Shown here: piece after piece, positions 33,826 to 42,189 of the stretch
Layout of the letters: every line of letters begins with the position of its first letter
Position numbering within the stretch: the stretch's first letter is position 1
Assembly (NCBI GenBank): GCA_964538355.1
Contig: CAZIFC010000003.1
Span: 112,660 to 176,659 of the forward strand
Length of the DNA stretch: 64,000 nt
Origin: Bilophila sp964538355
GTDB taxonomy: Bacteria > Desulfobacterota > Desulfovibrionia > Desulfovibrionales > Desulfovibrionaceae
Direction of reading: 5' to 3'
Position numbers and translations under genes: made by a program
Notes under the pieces: model-generated
Seen by the model: the letters and a program-made list of their open reading frames with translations, nothing else
Databases searched by the model: none
What the model was told of the DNA's origin: nothing

Positions 33826-36291
33826 GTGACAAGACCCGCTCTCCCCTCCGACTCTCCCCGCAAGATTCCCCTCGGCCCCGTTCCCCGCTGGCTGCTTGGC
33901 CTGCTGCTCGGCCTGGCGACCTATGCCGTGGCCTTCTTCCTCCGCCTTCAGGAGTGGCCTTCATGGCAGGAGGCGGAATACCGCCTCGGCAATGAAATGC
34001 TCCTCGCCACCCATGATGCCTATCACTGGGTCGCCGGAGCCGAAGGGTTCGAGTTCGGCGCGGGACATCCCATGTCGGAGCTGCTCCGCATCCTTGCCCT
34101 GATGACGGGAACGGACCCCGCACAGGTGGCCTTCTGGCTGCCTCCCGTCATGGCCAGCCTCGTGGCCCTGCTGGTCTTTTTCTGGGCCTGGAGCATGGGG
34201 AGCATGGAAGCCGGGTTCTGCGCGGGCATCCTTGCCTCGCTTGCTCCGGGCTTTCTTGCCCGCACCCTGTTCGGCTATGCCGATACCGACCTTGTAACGC
34301 TGTTTTTGCCGCTGCTTATCGGACTGGCTCCGGCGGCTTGGGCCATGCGCTTTCTGCGCCATCCGCTGGCCCTGCCTTTCCAATGGTTCCGGAGATGGAC
34401 GAAACGGCCCATCCCCATCGCGCTCGAAGCTCCGGGACACCAGCCCTACGCGCTGATTTCCGCCCCCTGGATACTCGCTCTTGGCGCAAGCGGGCTCCTC
34501 GCCTGGTGGTCACAGGAGTGGCACTCCATGTTCCCGTACATCGTGCGCTACAACGTCGGGCTGCTCGGAGGCATGGCCCTGCTGCTGGCCCGCCCCGGCG
34601 AGCACCGTTCCGCCCTCCTCGTTGCGCTCGCCTATGCGCTGCCCGCTCTGGGCGGCCCTTCGGGAGCCATCTTTTCCCTGCTGCTTTTTGTCGCCGTGGC
34701 GGGCCGTGAACGGGCCTTCGTCGGCCAGCTCCACCGCCCCGCGGTGCTGGCCGCCTTCTGGCTGCTTGCCGCCGTGCTTCTTGTGGACATGCATGTCCTC
34801 AACACCATGCTCCACCATGTGCAGGGCTACCTCAAGCGGGCGGGCGATACCGTTGCCGCCGGTTCTCCCGATCCGCTGGTTTTCCCTTCCGTGGCCCAGT
34901 CCATCATCGAAATTCAGGACCTGACGCTTTCCGAGATTCTGGTTTACTTCCACCCGTGGCAGCCCGTCGCCCTGCTGGGATTGCTGGGCTTTATGCTGGT
35001 CCTCTGTGCCCGTTCCGGGGCCTTGTTCCTCGTGCCGCTGGCCCTGCTTGCCGTTCTCAGCACCAAGATGGGGGGCCGCATGGTCATGTTCGGTGCACCG
35101 ATCATTGCCCTTGGGCTGACCCTGCCCGTGGACTGGCTGGCCTGCACGCTCGGCGATATCCGGGCGAAGCGCGCACGCAGGATCTTCATCGTGGCCGGCC
35201 TCGTCACCGCCGCCATCATCGCCCTTGTGCCCAGCTGCCGGGAAACCGTCGCCACCCTCTGGAGCACGCTCGGCTGGCTCCGTTTCGTCATTCCCTGCTG
35301 CATCGCCGCCATGTTCTTCATCGGGCTTGGGCGGCAGCGGGGCTGGCGGCTGACGCTGGCTCTGGATGCCGTGGGACCGCACCTGCTCTATCGTGCGGCG
35401 GCGGTCATCCTCATGCTGATCATCGTTGTTCCCCCGCTGTCCGAGCTTATTCCCGCCATGACCCACGGTCCCATCCTCAACCGCCGCCATGCCGCCGGAC
35501 TGCGGGAACTGCGGAACGCCACGCCGGAAAACGCCATGATCTGGCACTGGTGGGACTGGGGTTATGCCACCCACCACTTTGCCCGGCGCGACACTATCGC
35601 GGACGGCGCGGAACACGGCGGCCCCTCGCTCTACCTGCCGGCGGCCGTCTACGCCACGGACGATCCCCGTTTCGCCCGCCAGATCATCAAGTTCACGGCG
35701 GTCCGGGACAATGTGCCGGGAAACGTATTCAAGGGAATGACCGCGGCACAGGCCGCCGACATCATCACCTGGCTGAACAATCCCGCCAATCCGCTCATTC
35801 AGGCCGAGGGCAAGCAGTATCTTGTGGTCAGCTTCGACATGCTGGATCTGGGATTCTGGATTTCCACCTTCGGTAGCTGGAACTTCCTTACCAAGGAAGG
35901 CCGCGGCTACGCGATCAGCATCGTTCCGCAAGCCCTTTCCTACCGGCTGGACAAGGGCGAAGTGGTCATGAAGGGAAGCAACGTCAACGTTCCCGCCGCC
36001 AGTATCGATGTCTTTTCCGACGGGCAGCTGGACCACCGTGACTATGTGAAGGCCCCCGAGTTCCTCCCGGACAACGACGCCATCAAGGCGTGGAAAGAGG
36101 ACATGGACCGCCGCCGCAACGTGCATTTCCTCTTCAATCGGGTGACAGGCGAAAAACTCGTGATCGACGACCGCATGTACAACACGCTCATGGTGCAGCT
36201 GCTCATCTGCAACCCCGGCGATCAACGGTTTACGCCCTATTTCCGGCTCATTTTCGACAACGTGTTCTGCCGGATCTACGAAGTGCTGTAG
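33826..36291 (+). CDS. STT3/PglB-type oligosaccharyltransferase
   Basis: 821 residues if started at the GTG at 33826, the first in-frame start after the zinc-finger gene; its ribosome binding site is weak. About 12-13 membrane segments fill residues 20-560, beginning with WLLGLLLGLATYAVAFFLRL. HDAYHWVAGAEGFEFG matches the first acidic catalytic motif region (usually DPYxW). After the membrane domain, MIWHWWDWGYATHHFARRD (~575) carries the STT3 signature as WWDWG where WWDYG is usual. This predicts N-linked (or related) glycosylation of exported proteins, as known for PglB of Campylobacter and Desulfovibrio. No glycan biosynthesis genes are in the window. Confidence 0.9.
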   Translation: MTRPALPSDSPRKIPLGPVPRWLLGLLLGLATYAVAFFLRLQEWPSWQEAEYRLGNEMLLATHDAYHWVAGAEGFEFGAGHPMSELLRILALMTGTDPAQVAFWLPPVMASLVALLVFFWAWSMGSMEAGFCAGILASLAPGFLARTLFGYADTDLVTLFLPLLIGLAPAAWAMRFLRHPLALPFQWFRRWTKRPIPIALEAPGHQPYALISAPWILALGASGLLAWWSQEWHSMFPYIVRYNVGLLGGMALLLARPGEHRSALLVALAYALPALGGPSGAIFSLLLFVAVAGRERAFVGQLHRPAVLAAFWLLAAVLLVDMHVLNTMLHHVQGYLKRAGDTVAAGSPDPLVFPSVAQSIIEIQDLTLSEILVYFHPWQPVALLGLLGFMLVLCARSGALFLVPLALLAVLSTKMGGRMVMFGAPIIALGLTLPVDWLACTLGDIRAKRARRIFIVAGLVTAAIIALVPSCRETVATLWSTLGWLRFVIPCCIAAMFFIGLGRQRGWRLTLALDAVGPHLLYRAAAVILMLIIVVPPLSELIPAMTHGPILNRRHAAGLRELRNATPENAMIWHWWDWGYATHHFARRDTIADGAEHGGPSLYLPAAVYATDDPRFARQIIKFTAVRDNVPGNVFKGMTAAQAADIITWLNNPANPLIQAEGKQYLVVSFDMLDLGFWISTFGSWNFLTKEGRGYAISIVPQALSYRLDKGEVVMKGSNVNVPAASIDVFSDGQLDHRDYVKAPEFLPDNDAIKAWKEDMDRRRNVHFLFNRVTGEKLVIDDRMYNTLMVQLLICNPGDQRFTPYFRLIFDNVFCRIYEVL

Positions 36292-36405
36292 TTCCTCCGC
36301 ACGCCCCGGCCCTGCGGACCCAAGCCCTGCATAAACGCAGGGAAACGGCGTCAGCCCGCACCGGATAGCCCTGCTTCCGGGCAGCGCAACCAGCCGGGAA
36401 TACGC

Positions 36406-36438
36406 AAAAAGGCCCCGAACGAATCCATTCGGAGCCTT
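36406..36438 (-). terminator. Terminator at the end of the ffh-rpsP-khpA-rimM operon
   Basis: On the minus strand GGCTCCGAATG pairs with CGTTCGGGGCC (G-U included) and is followed by TTTTT. It ends the operon just after rimM, 28 bases past the stop. Confidence 0.8.
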
Positions 36439-36466
36439 GCAAGCACAAACGCGCGGGTGTCCCGGC

Positions 36467-37012
36467 CTAGCCGATATACAGCTCCAGCAGGCCCTCCGGC
36501 GGCGTGATGCGGATGACTTCAGCATCAAGATCGATATCCGCAACAAACTCGGGCACGGCGGGAAGCAGGATCTCCTTGCCGTCCGGCGTGCGGATGGACC
36601 ATGTTTCCTGTTCGCTGTGGAACAACACATGCTCCAGCGTGCCGAGCCGCTCTCCCGTCGCATCCAGAACAACGGAAAGCCCGATCATGTCGTGCAGATA
36701 CACTTCGTCGTCATCCAGCTCCGGCAAGGCGGACTCGGGGACGAGCACGACCTGCCCGCGCAAAAATTCCGCCGTCGTTCGATCGGGAGCCTCCACAAAA
36801 CGGATCAGCGGCGTGCCCTGATGCATACGCACCGTGTCCACGTCCGCCTTGCGGGGAGGCTTGTTCCCCGCCTGCAGATAGACATGGCCGCCGCGCAATA
36901 GCGCAATGGAATCCGCATAGTAATCAACCCGGATCTCGCCGCGGATACCGTGCGGACGAGTCAGGACGCCGATTTCGACCAAATCGTCAGGGATGGGGCG
37001 TCGTTCAGCCAC
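36467..37012 (-). CDS. rimM: Ribosome maturation factor RimM
   Basis: 181 residues from a GTG at 37012, four bases from the khpA stop. Two beta-barrel domains: the N-terminal VEIGVLTRPHGIRGEIRVDYY and the PRC-barrel DDDEVYLHDMIGLSVVLDATGERLGTLEHVL. Assists assembly of the 30S head through S19. Part of the ffh-rpsP-khpA-rimM operon. In most bacteria trmD and rplS follow, but here a terminator comes next. Confidence 0.94.
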   Translation of the reverse strand: MAERRPIPDDLVEIGVLTRPHGIRGEIRVDYYADSIALLRGGHVYLQAGNKPPRKADVDTVRMHQGTPLIRFVEAPDRTTAEFLRGQVVLVPESALPELDDDEVYLHDMIGLSVVLDATGERLGTLEHVLFHSEQETWSIRTPDGKEILLPAVPEFVADIDLDAEVIRITPPEGLLELYIG

Positions 37013-37015
37013 GGG

Positions 37016-37246
37016 CTACTCCACGATTTCCAGCATGATGCGCCGATGCGCCTTGGAAGAGGCGGCCCCAAGCAGCGTACGCAGGGCACGGGCAGTCCGG
37101 CCCTGCTTGCCGATCACCTTGCCCAGATCTTCCTTGGCGACGTGCAGTTCCAGAACAGCACCCTGCTCCCCTTCCACCTCGGTGACCTGCACGTCTTCGG
37201 GCTTGTCCACAAGCCCCTTGGCGACAAATTCAACAAATTCTTTCAT
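37016..37246 (-). CDS. khpA: KH-domain RNA-binding protein
   Basis: 76 residues. A single KH domain with the signature VIGKQGRTARALRTLL (GxxG as GKQG). Widely conserved between rpsP and rimM; KhpA binds RNA broadly, often with KhpB. Start chosen at the ATG at 37246 with AGGT upstream; the longer in-frame frame upstream crosses a terminator hairpin and is rejected. Confidence 0.93.
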   Translation of the reverse strand: MKEFVEFVAKGLVDKPEDVQVTEVEGEQGAVLELHVAKEDLGKVIGKQGRTARALRTLLGAASSKAHRRIMLEIVE

Positions 37247-37390
37247 AGTGTACCTGACCTCTTCGGTGAGGGGATGTCCGCAGAAGCACCTTTCGGCAAT
37301 GCGGGAAGGCTTCTGCCGCGCCTTCCCTGCCCGAAGGGACACACGGGAGGCAGCCAAAAGGGGAAATCCGCCGGTTTCGTTTGCAGTGCA

Positions 37391-37432
37391 AAAAAAGCGA
37401 CCCGAGCCGACCCGCAGAGGCCGACCCGGGTC
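37391..37432 (-). terminator. Terminator-like hairpin between rpsP and khpA
   Basis: In minus-strand RNA, GACCCGGGTCGGCC pairs with GGTCGGCTCGGGTC over 14 bases with three G-U pairs, followed by GC and a run of seven T. It lies in the 213-base gap after rpsP and would reduce transcription into khpA-rimM. Confidence 0.7.
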
Positions 37433-37459
37433 ACTCAAAAACCGGATTGCAAAAACAAA

Positions 37460-37711
37460 CTAGGCGTCGGCCTTCTTGGCGTACTGCTTCATGAGCGAAC
37501 GCACGGTATCGGTCATTTCGGCACCGAGATCCATCCACTTCTGCACCTTGTCGGTGTCGATCTTGATGTCGGCGGGGGAAACCTGAGGGTTGTAGTAACC
37601 GAGGAATTCCAGCGGACGGCCATCACGACGGCTGGCGACGTTGGTAGCCACGATGCGGAAGAAAGAACGCTTCTTGTTGCCCATGCGGGTGAGTCTCAGC
37701 TTAACGGACAT
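37460..37711 (-). CDS. rpsP: 30S ribosomal protein S16
   Basis: 83 residues, typical S16: SVKLRLTRMGNKKRSFFRIV, DGRPLEFLGYYNPQ, and KVQKWMDLGAEMTDTVRSLM. AGGAG precedes the ATG at 37711. Structural protein of the small subunit; second gene of the ffh operon. Confidence 0.97.
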   Translation of the reverse strand: MSVKLRLTRMGNKKRSFFRIVATNVASRRDGRPLEFLGYYNPQVSPADIKIDTDKVQKWMDLGAEMTDTVRSLMKQYAKKADA

Positions 37712-37862
37712 TGGAATACTCCTGTTGGTATCATAAATGTTGTCTTCAAAAACAAGGGAAAGATGCCTTGCGCCCTGTACGACTGGACCGGAAACTCGCC
37801 ACCAGCCTTGCGGCCGGGGAATAACCGACCGGGTGCCGACACGGCCCGCAAACAGAAGAGGC

Positions 37863-39380
37863 TCAACGCTTTTTCTTGCGCTTCTGCCGTTCCGTTTTTT
37901 TCTTTTTTGTTGCGGATTTTCCGCTTCCCGGCAGACCGGGCATCCCTCCCATACCGGGAAGTCCGCCCATGCCGCCCATTCCGGGAAGCCCCCCCATTCC
38001 GGGGATGCCTCCCATGCCGGGCATGCCGCCCATTCCCGGAAGCCCGCCCATGCCCTTGGGCATCGGGGGCATTTTCGGCCCCTTGCCTTTCATCACCTGC
38101 TGCATCATCTGACGCATCTGGGTGAACTGGCGCAGAACCTGATTGACCTGTGCAACGGTCGTACCCGAACCGGCGGCAATACGCTGCCGGCGGCTGCCGT
38201 TGATCAGGTCCGGATTCCGGCGTTCCTTCATGGTCATGGAGTTGATGATGGCCTCGGTACGGGCCATTTCCTGCTCCGGAACCTTCAGGTCGCCAAGCTT
38301 GCCGGTCAAGCCGCCAAGTCCGGGGATGAGCTTGAGAATGCTTTCCAGCGAGCCGATCTTTTTCATCCGGCGCATCTGGGTACGGAAATCTTCAAAATCG
38401 AACGTGGCCTTCTGAAGCTTCTTGGCCATGGCCTCGGCTTCTTCCGCCTCGAAAGAGCTTTGCGCCTTTTCGATGAGGGTGAGCATATCGCCCATGCCGA
38501 GGATACGGCCCGCCACGCGCTCGGGGTGGAACACCTCGAGATCGGAAAGTTTTTCGCCTACGCCGACATACTTGACCGATGCGCCGGTAACGGACTTGAT
38601 GGACAGGGCCGCACCGCCGCGGGCATCGCCGTCCATCTTGGTCAGCACAACGCCGGTCAGGGCCAGATCCCTGTTGAAGGCCTCGGCCACCGTCACCGCG
38701 TCCTGACCGGTCATGGCATCGGCCACGAACAGGATTTCCTGCGGCTGGACGGCGTTCTTGATGTCGACGAGTTCCTGCATCAGGGGGGCGTCGATATGCA
38801 GACGGCCCGCCGTGTCAAGGATCATCACGGTGCATTGCTTCTCGCGGGCATCTTCAAGGGCGGCCCGGACAATGTCCACGGGCTTCATGTCCGTGGTGGA
38901 GGCAAAGCAGGGGATGTCGAGCTGGCGGGCAAGCGTGCGGAGCTGATCGATGGCGGCAGGACGGTAGACATCCACGGGAACAAGGTACGGACGCATCTTC
39001 TGCTTTCGCAGGAGGTTGGCGAGCTTTCCCGCCGACGTGGTCTTACCCGAACCCTGAAGGCCGGTCATCATGATGATGCCGGGCTGTGCGCCGCGCAAGT
39101 CCAGCTCGGTGGTTTCACCGCCGAGCAAGCCGACCAGTTCGTCATGGACAGCCTTGACGAGCTGCTGGGTGGGGGTCAGGCTTTTTTGCACTTCCTGACC
39201 AAGCACGCGCTCGCGCACACGCTCCACAAATTCCTTGACGACCTTGAAGTTTACGTCGGCTTCCAACAGGGCAAGACGCACCTCGCGCAGGCCATCGCGG
39301 ATGTTTTCCTCGGTGAGCTGCGCCCGGCCGCTCAGGGAGCGGAACGCGCTGGACAACCTGTCAGACAAACTTTCGAACAT
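37863..39380 (-). CDS. ffh: Signal recognition particle protein Ffh
   Basis: 505 residues from the ATG at 39380 (GGAGAAG upstream). NG GTPase domain: GLQGSGKTTSAGKLA (P-loop), DVYRPAAIDQL, ILDTAGRLHID and TKMDGDARGGAALS. The M domain has RRQRIAAGSGT (SRP RNA-binding) and a methionine-rich groove. The C-terminus is unusual: about 45 residues of repeated Pro-Gly-Met-Gly-Gly units, then a Lys/Arg tail. Targets signal-sequence proteins to FtsY at the membrane. Heads the operon with rpsP. Confidence 0.97.
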   Translation of the reverse strand: MFESLSDRLSSAFRSLSGRAQLTEENIRDGLREVRLALLEADVNFKVVKEFVERVRERVLGQEVQKSLTPTQQLVKAVHDELVGLLGGETTELDLRGAQPGIIMMTGLQGSGKTTSAGKLANLLRKQKMRPYLVPVDVYRPAAIDQLRTLARQLDIPCFASTTDMKPVDIVRAALEDAREKQCTVMILDTAGRLHIDAPLMQELVDIKNAVQPQEILFVADAMTGQDAVTVAEAFNRDLALTGVVLTKMDGDARGGAALSIKSVTGASVKYVGVGEKLSDLEVFHPERVAGRILGMGDMLTLIEKAQSSFEAEEAEAMAKKLQKATFDFEDFRTQMRRMKKIGSLESILKLIPGLGGLTGKLGDLKVPEQEMARTEAIINSMTMKERRNPDLINGSRRQRIAAGSGTTVAQVNQVLRQFTQMRQMMQQVMKGKGPKMPPMPKGMGGLPGMGGMPGMGGIPGMGGLPGMGGMGGLPGMGGMPGLPGSGKSATKKKKTERQKRKKKR

Positions 39381-39450
39381 GCACTTCTCCGTAATGCGGG
39401 AACTTCACCATTTGCAAGCCCCAGAGCGTTACCCATCTTTTCCCTAAAAG

Positions 39451-39852
39451 TCAAGCTTCGGGTACACATTCCGCAGCACGGGAAGCATCCTTTCGGGTTC
39501 CGGCATCCCGCGGAGGAACAAGCGTTATGCCGAACTCGTCGGCGTACCGCTTCGACCACGCGCACAACTCGCGAAGCGCGGGAACCAACGCCCTGCCCCG
39601 CTCCGTCATGGCATATTCAACGTGCGGCGGGATAACCGGATATACGGTGCGGGAGACAAGCCCCGACCGCTCCAGCTCGCGAAGCTGAAGCGTCAGCATT
39701 TTCTGGGTAATCTCGCCCATGCTGCGCTTCAGTTCACTGAACCGCCTCGTCCCCTTTGACAAATGCCAGAGCAGAAACAGTTTCCACTTGCCGCCCACCA
39801 GATCCATCGCCAGTTCAAGCGAGCAGGAATACTGATCTTTCACTTGCTTCAT
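39451..39852 (-). CDS. HxlR-family winged-helix transcription regulator
   Basis: 133 residues. Signature: CSLELAMDLVGGKWKLFLLWHLSKGTRRFSEL, then ITQKMLTLQLRELERSGLVSR and the wing VEYAMTERGRALVPAL. The single N-terminal cysteine (Cys9) is the usual thiol sensor for electrophiles/quinones/oxidants in this family. Transcribed away from a nitroreductase gene with a palindromic operator between them, so it probably regulates both. The last ~20 residues are variable. Confidence 0.93.
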   Translation of the reverse strand: MKQVKDQYSCSLELAMDLVGGKWKLFLLWHLSKGTRRFSELKRSMGEITQKMLTLQLRELERSGLVSRTVYPVIPPHVEYAMTERGRALVPALRELCAWSKRYADEFGITLVPPRDAGTRKDASRAAECVPEA

Positions 39853-39860
39853 ACATCGCC

Positions 39861-39884
39861 TACAGTATCTTTTTCGATACTATA
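39861..39884. promoter_or_regulatory. Palindromic operator for the HxlR regulator
   Basis: TAcAGTATC-tttttc... reads AGTATC (39864-39869), six-base spacer, GATACT (39876-39881), with a further partial match outside. GTATC/GATAC half-sites with a short spacer are typical for HxlR proteins. It lies between the two divergent genes and overlaps the regulator's promoter region. Confidence 0.65.
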
Positions 39885-39903
39885 GGAAAAAAAAGTGCGT
39901 ACT

Positions 39904-39930
39904 TGCAAGCGCACGGCATACCCGTATAGT
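39904..39930 (+). promoter_or_regulatory. Putative promoter of the nitroreductase gene
   Basis: TTGCAA (39904-39909) and TATAGT (39925-39930), spacer 15 bases, followed by TGGAGG before the ATG at 39956. The short spacer makes the -35 assignment tentative. Confidence 0.45.
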
Positions 39931-39955
39931 ACGGAAAACATTCTGGAGGCTTCCC

Positions 39956-40474
39956 ATGAAGGACTTTCTTGATCTGGCACAGGCGCGCTATTCCGTCCGC
40001 TCATACCTTCCCCAGCCCGTCGAGCAGGAAAAGGTCACCCGGATTCTTGAGGCCGGGCGCATTGCTCCCTCGGCAAAAAACAGGCAGCCGTACAGGTTTC
40101 TGGTAGTCCAGTCCCCCGAAAGGCTGGAGCAGCTCGCGCAGCATACCAATGTGAAAGGCTATCCGCTTGCCATTGTCGTATGCAGCATACCTTCCGAAGC
40201 GTGGGTGCGGCCTTTCGACAAGCAGGTCAAAGCCGAAACCGACGCGGCCATTGCCGCCACGCACATGCTTCTGGAAGCGACCGAGCTGGGGCTGGGCAGC
40301 TGCTGGCTCGGGCTTTTCGAGCCTCCGACCATCCGTGAGCTTTTCGGGATTCCCGAGGGCATCGACCCGGAATATATCCTTACCATCGGCTACGCCGCGC
40401 AGGACGCCCGCCCGTCCGAGCGGCACACCCAGCGCAAGCCGCTGGACGAACTCGTCATCCGCGAACACTTTTAG
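39956..40474 (+). CDS. Nitroreductase family protein
   Basis: 172 residues with TGGAGG before the start. FMN-binding nitroreductase fold: DLAQARYSVRSYLPQPVEQEKVTRIL, RIAPSAKNRQPYRFLVV, TDAAIAATHMLLEATELGLGSCWLG and a C-terminal RKPLDELV block. Flavin-dependent reduction of nitro or quinone compounds is expected; the true substrate is unknown. Control by the divergent HxlR regulator suggests a response to electrophile stress. Confidence 0.92.
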   Translation: MKDFLDLAQARYSVRSYLPQPVEQEKVTRILEAGRIAPSAKNRQPYRFLVVQSPERLEQLAQHTNVKGYPLAIVVCSIPSEAWVRPFDKQVKAETDAAIAATHMLLEATELGLGSCWLGLFEPPTIRELFGIPEGIDPEYILTIGYAAQDARPSERHTQRKPLDELVIREHF

Positions 40475-40583
40475 GCGGCTTTCCCAATCCTGACAAAAAC
40501 CCCGCCGCCCCGAGCGGCGCAAGCCAACCCTTTGGGAAACGCGAAAAGGCAATAAATCCCCGCTCACAGCGTCTGATCCAAGC

Positions 40584-40655
40584 TGAGGGGGCCGGGGGGC
40601 ATCATGCCCCCCGGGAGGGTGCAGGGCCGCGCCCTGCCCGCCGGAGGCCCCTCCC
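40584..40655. repeat. GC-rich intergenic palindromic element
   Basis: Contains GGGGGGCATCATGCCCCCC (a perfect palindrome), GGGAGGGTGCAGGGCCGCGC and CGCCGGAGGCCCC followed by CTCCCCC. Shares the final CGCCGGAGGCCCC with 21465-21540 and GAGGGGG near its 5' end with 32733-32800. Directly follows the fumarase beta gene on the minus strand. Confidence 0.6.
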
Positions 40656-40656
40656 C

Positions 40657-41220
40657 CTACCGCTTCGCGTAGGCCTTCGGCCCTTCAATATAATAGTCTC
40701 CCCCTTCAACATCGCCAACGACGATGACGGGGAAATCGACAACATCCATCGCCGCCAGAGCCTCGGGACCAAGCTCGGCATAGGCCAGCACCGTATAGGA
40801 ACGGATACAGCGGGAAAGCAGCGCACCCGCGCCGCCGGTAGCCGCAAAGTACACGGTTCCGTACCGCTTCATGGCGTCCTTGACCGCCTGGGAACGGTTT
40901 CCCTTGCCGATCATCCCGGAAAGGCCCTTTTCCATCAGGCGCGGGGCATAGGCATCCATGCGCCCGGAGGTGGTCGGCCCGGCGGCACCGATGGCCTGCC
41001 CAGGCTTTGCCGGAGACGGCCCGACGTAATACACAATCTGATCCCGCAGATCCACCGGAAGCGGCTCGCCCCTGTCCAGCGTTTCCACCATGCGCTTGTG
41101 GGCGGCGTCGCGGGCCGCGTAGATGGTCCCGGAAATCAGGACCCTGTCACCGATATGCAGCGAACGCACCTTGTCCTGGGTGAGGGGCGTCGTCAAACGA
41201 ATGGGTTCGGACACGTTCAT
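40657..41220 (-). CDS. Class I fumarate hydratase, beta (C-terminal) subunit
   Basis: 187 residues from the ATG at 41220 (AGGAGG upstream). Beta-subunit blocks: LTTPLTQDKVRSLHIGDRVLISGTIYAARDAAHKR, GPTTSGRMDAYAPRLMEKGLSGMIGKG and YFAATGGAGAL. Forms the two-subunit 4Fe-4S fumarase with the upstream alpha subunit, interconverting fumarate and malate in the reductive/oxidative branches of the TCA pathway. Tartrate dehydratase is a relative; the family cannot be split by eye. Confidence 0.92.
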   Translation of the reverse strand: MNVSEPIRLTTPLTQDKVRSLHIGDRVLISGTIYAARDAAHKRMVETLDRGEPLPVDLRDQIVYYVGPSPAKPGQAIGAAGPTTSGRMDAYAPRLMEKGLSGMIGKGNRSQAVKDAMKRYGTVYFAATGGAGALLSRCIRSYTVLAYAELGPEALAAMDVVDFPVIVVGDVEGGDYYIEGPKAYAKR

Positions 41221-41260
41221 TTCCTCATTTCCTCCTGACCGGCAGGAGGGGAAAAAGTGG

Positions 41261-42106
41261 CTACAGTTCCGCCTCGGCATGGCGGGCGGCGTGGCAGTTG
41301 ATGTTCACCGCCACGGGGAGGCTGGCGATGTGCGTGGCACAGAATTCCACGTTGACCTTGAAGGCCGTGGTCGTGCCGCCCAGACCCTGCGGCCCGGTTC
41401 CAAGCTCGTTCAAGAGGCCGCACAGTTCTTCTTCCAGAGCCGCGTAGCGGGGATCCGCATTACGGGTATCCACATCACGCATGGCGGCGCGCTTGGCGCA
41501 CAGACCCGCCAGCTCAAGCGTGCCGCCGATGCCCACGCCAACCACCATCGGCGGACAGGGGCTGGAACCGGCAGCCTTGACCGTATCCACAATAAATTTT
41601 TTCACACCCTCAATGCCGTCGGCGGGGACAAGCATCTTGAGCGCGCTCTTGTTCTCGCTGCCTGCGCCCTTGGGAGCCAGCTTCAGACGGATGCGATCTC
41701 CGGGCACAATCCGCACATGCAGAACGGCAGGCGTGTTGTCCCCGGTATTTTTGCGCTCGAACAGGGGTTCGGCTACGGAAGATTTCCGCAGATACCCTTC
41801 CGTATACCCCTTGGCTACACCGGCGTTCACGGCGTCCTCAAAGGAGCCGCCGACGATGTGCACATCCTGTCCGACTTCGGCAAAGACCACGGCAAGGCCG
41901 GTGTCCTGACAGATGGGCGTACTTTCGGAAGCGGCAATATCGGCATTGAGCAGAAGCTGGCGGAGCACATCCTGTCCGGCAGGGGAAGCTTCGCGTTCCA
42001 AAGCCTCCTCAATGGCCCGATACATCACCCCGGGCAGACGGCAGCAGGCGGAAACAGCCAGTTCCGCCACGGCATCCGTTATGGTTGAAACATGAATTTC
42101 GCGCAC
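41261..42106 (-). CDS. Class I fumarate hydratase, alpha (N-terminal) subunit
   Basis: 281 residues from a GTG at 42106, chosen because TTGAGGATAATGCC precedes it; the in-frame extension upstream lacks such a signal. Cluster-binding cysteines: PICQDTGLAVVF, SPCPPMVVGVGIGG, and VNINCHAARHAEAEL at the end (the conserved three Cys of class I hydratases). Pairs with the beta subunit 40 bases downstream. The hairpin GGCGAAG/CTTCGCC at 42168-42185 lies in its 5' leader. Confidence 0.92.
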   Translation of the reverse strand: MREIHVSTITDAVAELAVSACCRLPGVMYRAIEEALEREASPAGQDVLRQLLLNADIAASESTPICQDTGLAVVFAEVGQDVHIVGGSFEDAVNAGVAKGYTEGYLRKSSVAEPLFERKNTGDNTPAVLHVRIVPGDRIRLKLAPKGAGSENKSALKMLVPADGIEGVKKFIVDTVKAAGSSPCPPMVVGVGIGGTLELAGLCAKRAAMRDVDTRNADPRYAALEEELCGLLNELGTGPQGLGGTTTAFKVNVEFCATHIASLPVAVNINCHAARHAEAEL

Positions 42107-42167
42107 GGCATTATCCTCAAGGAAGAAAGACGTAACCAAACGATCCGACCTCTGACGCAAAAACACC

Positions 42168-42189
42168 GGCGAAGCGAACTTCGCCTTTT
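42168..42189. terminator. Hairpin in the fumarase 5' leader region
   Basis: GGCGAAG (42168-42174) and CTTCGCC (42179-42185) with a tetraloop-like CGAA, followed on the plus strand by TTTT. On the minus strand it sits about 62 bases before the fumarase GTG. It could be an attenuator or a plus-strand terminator against read-through. Confidence 0.4.

Noticed and set aside
34510..36672. Long minus-strand frame opposite the oligosaccharyltransferase
   Set aside because: Composition typical of an antisense frame; plus strand has membrane segments and the WWDxG motif.
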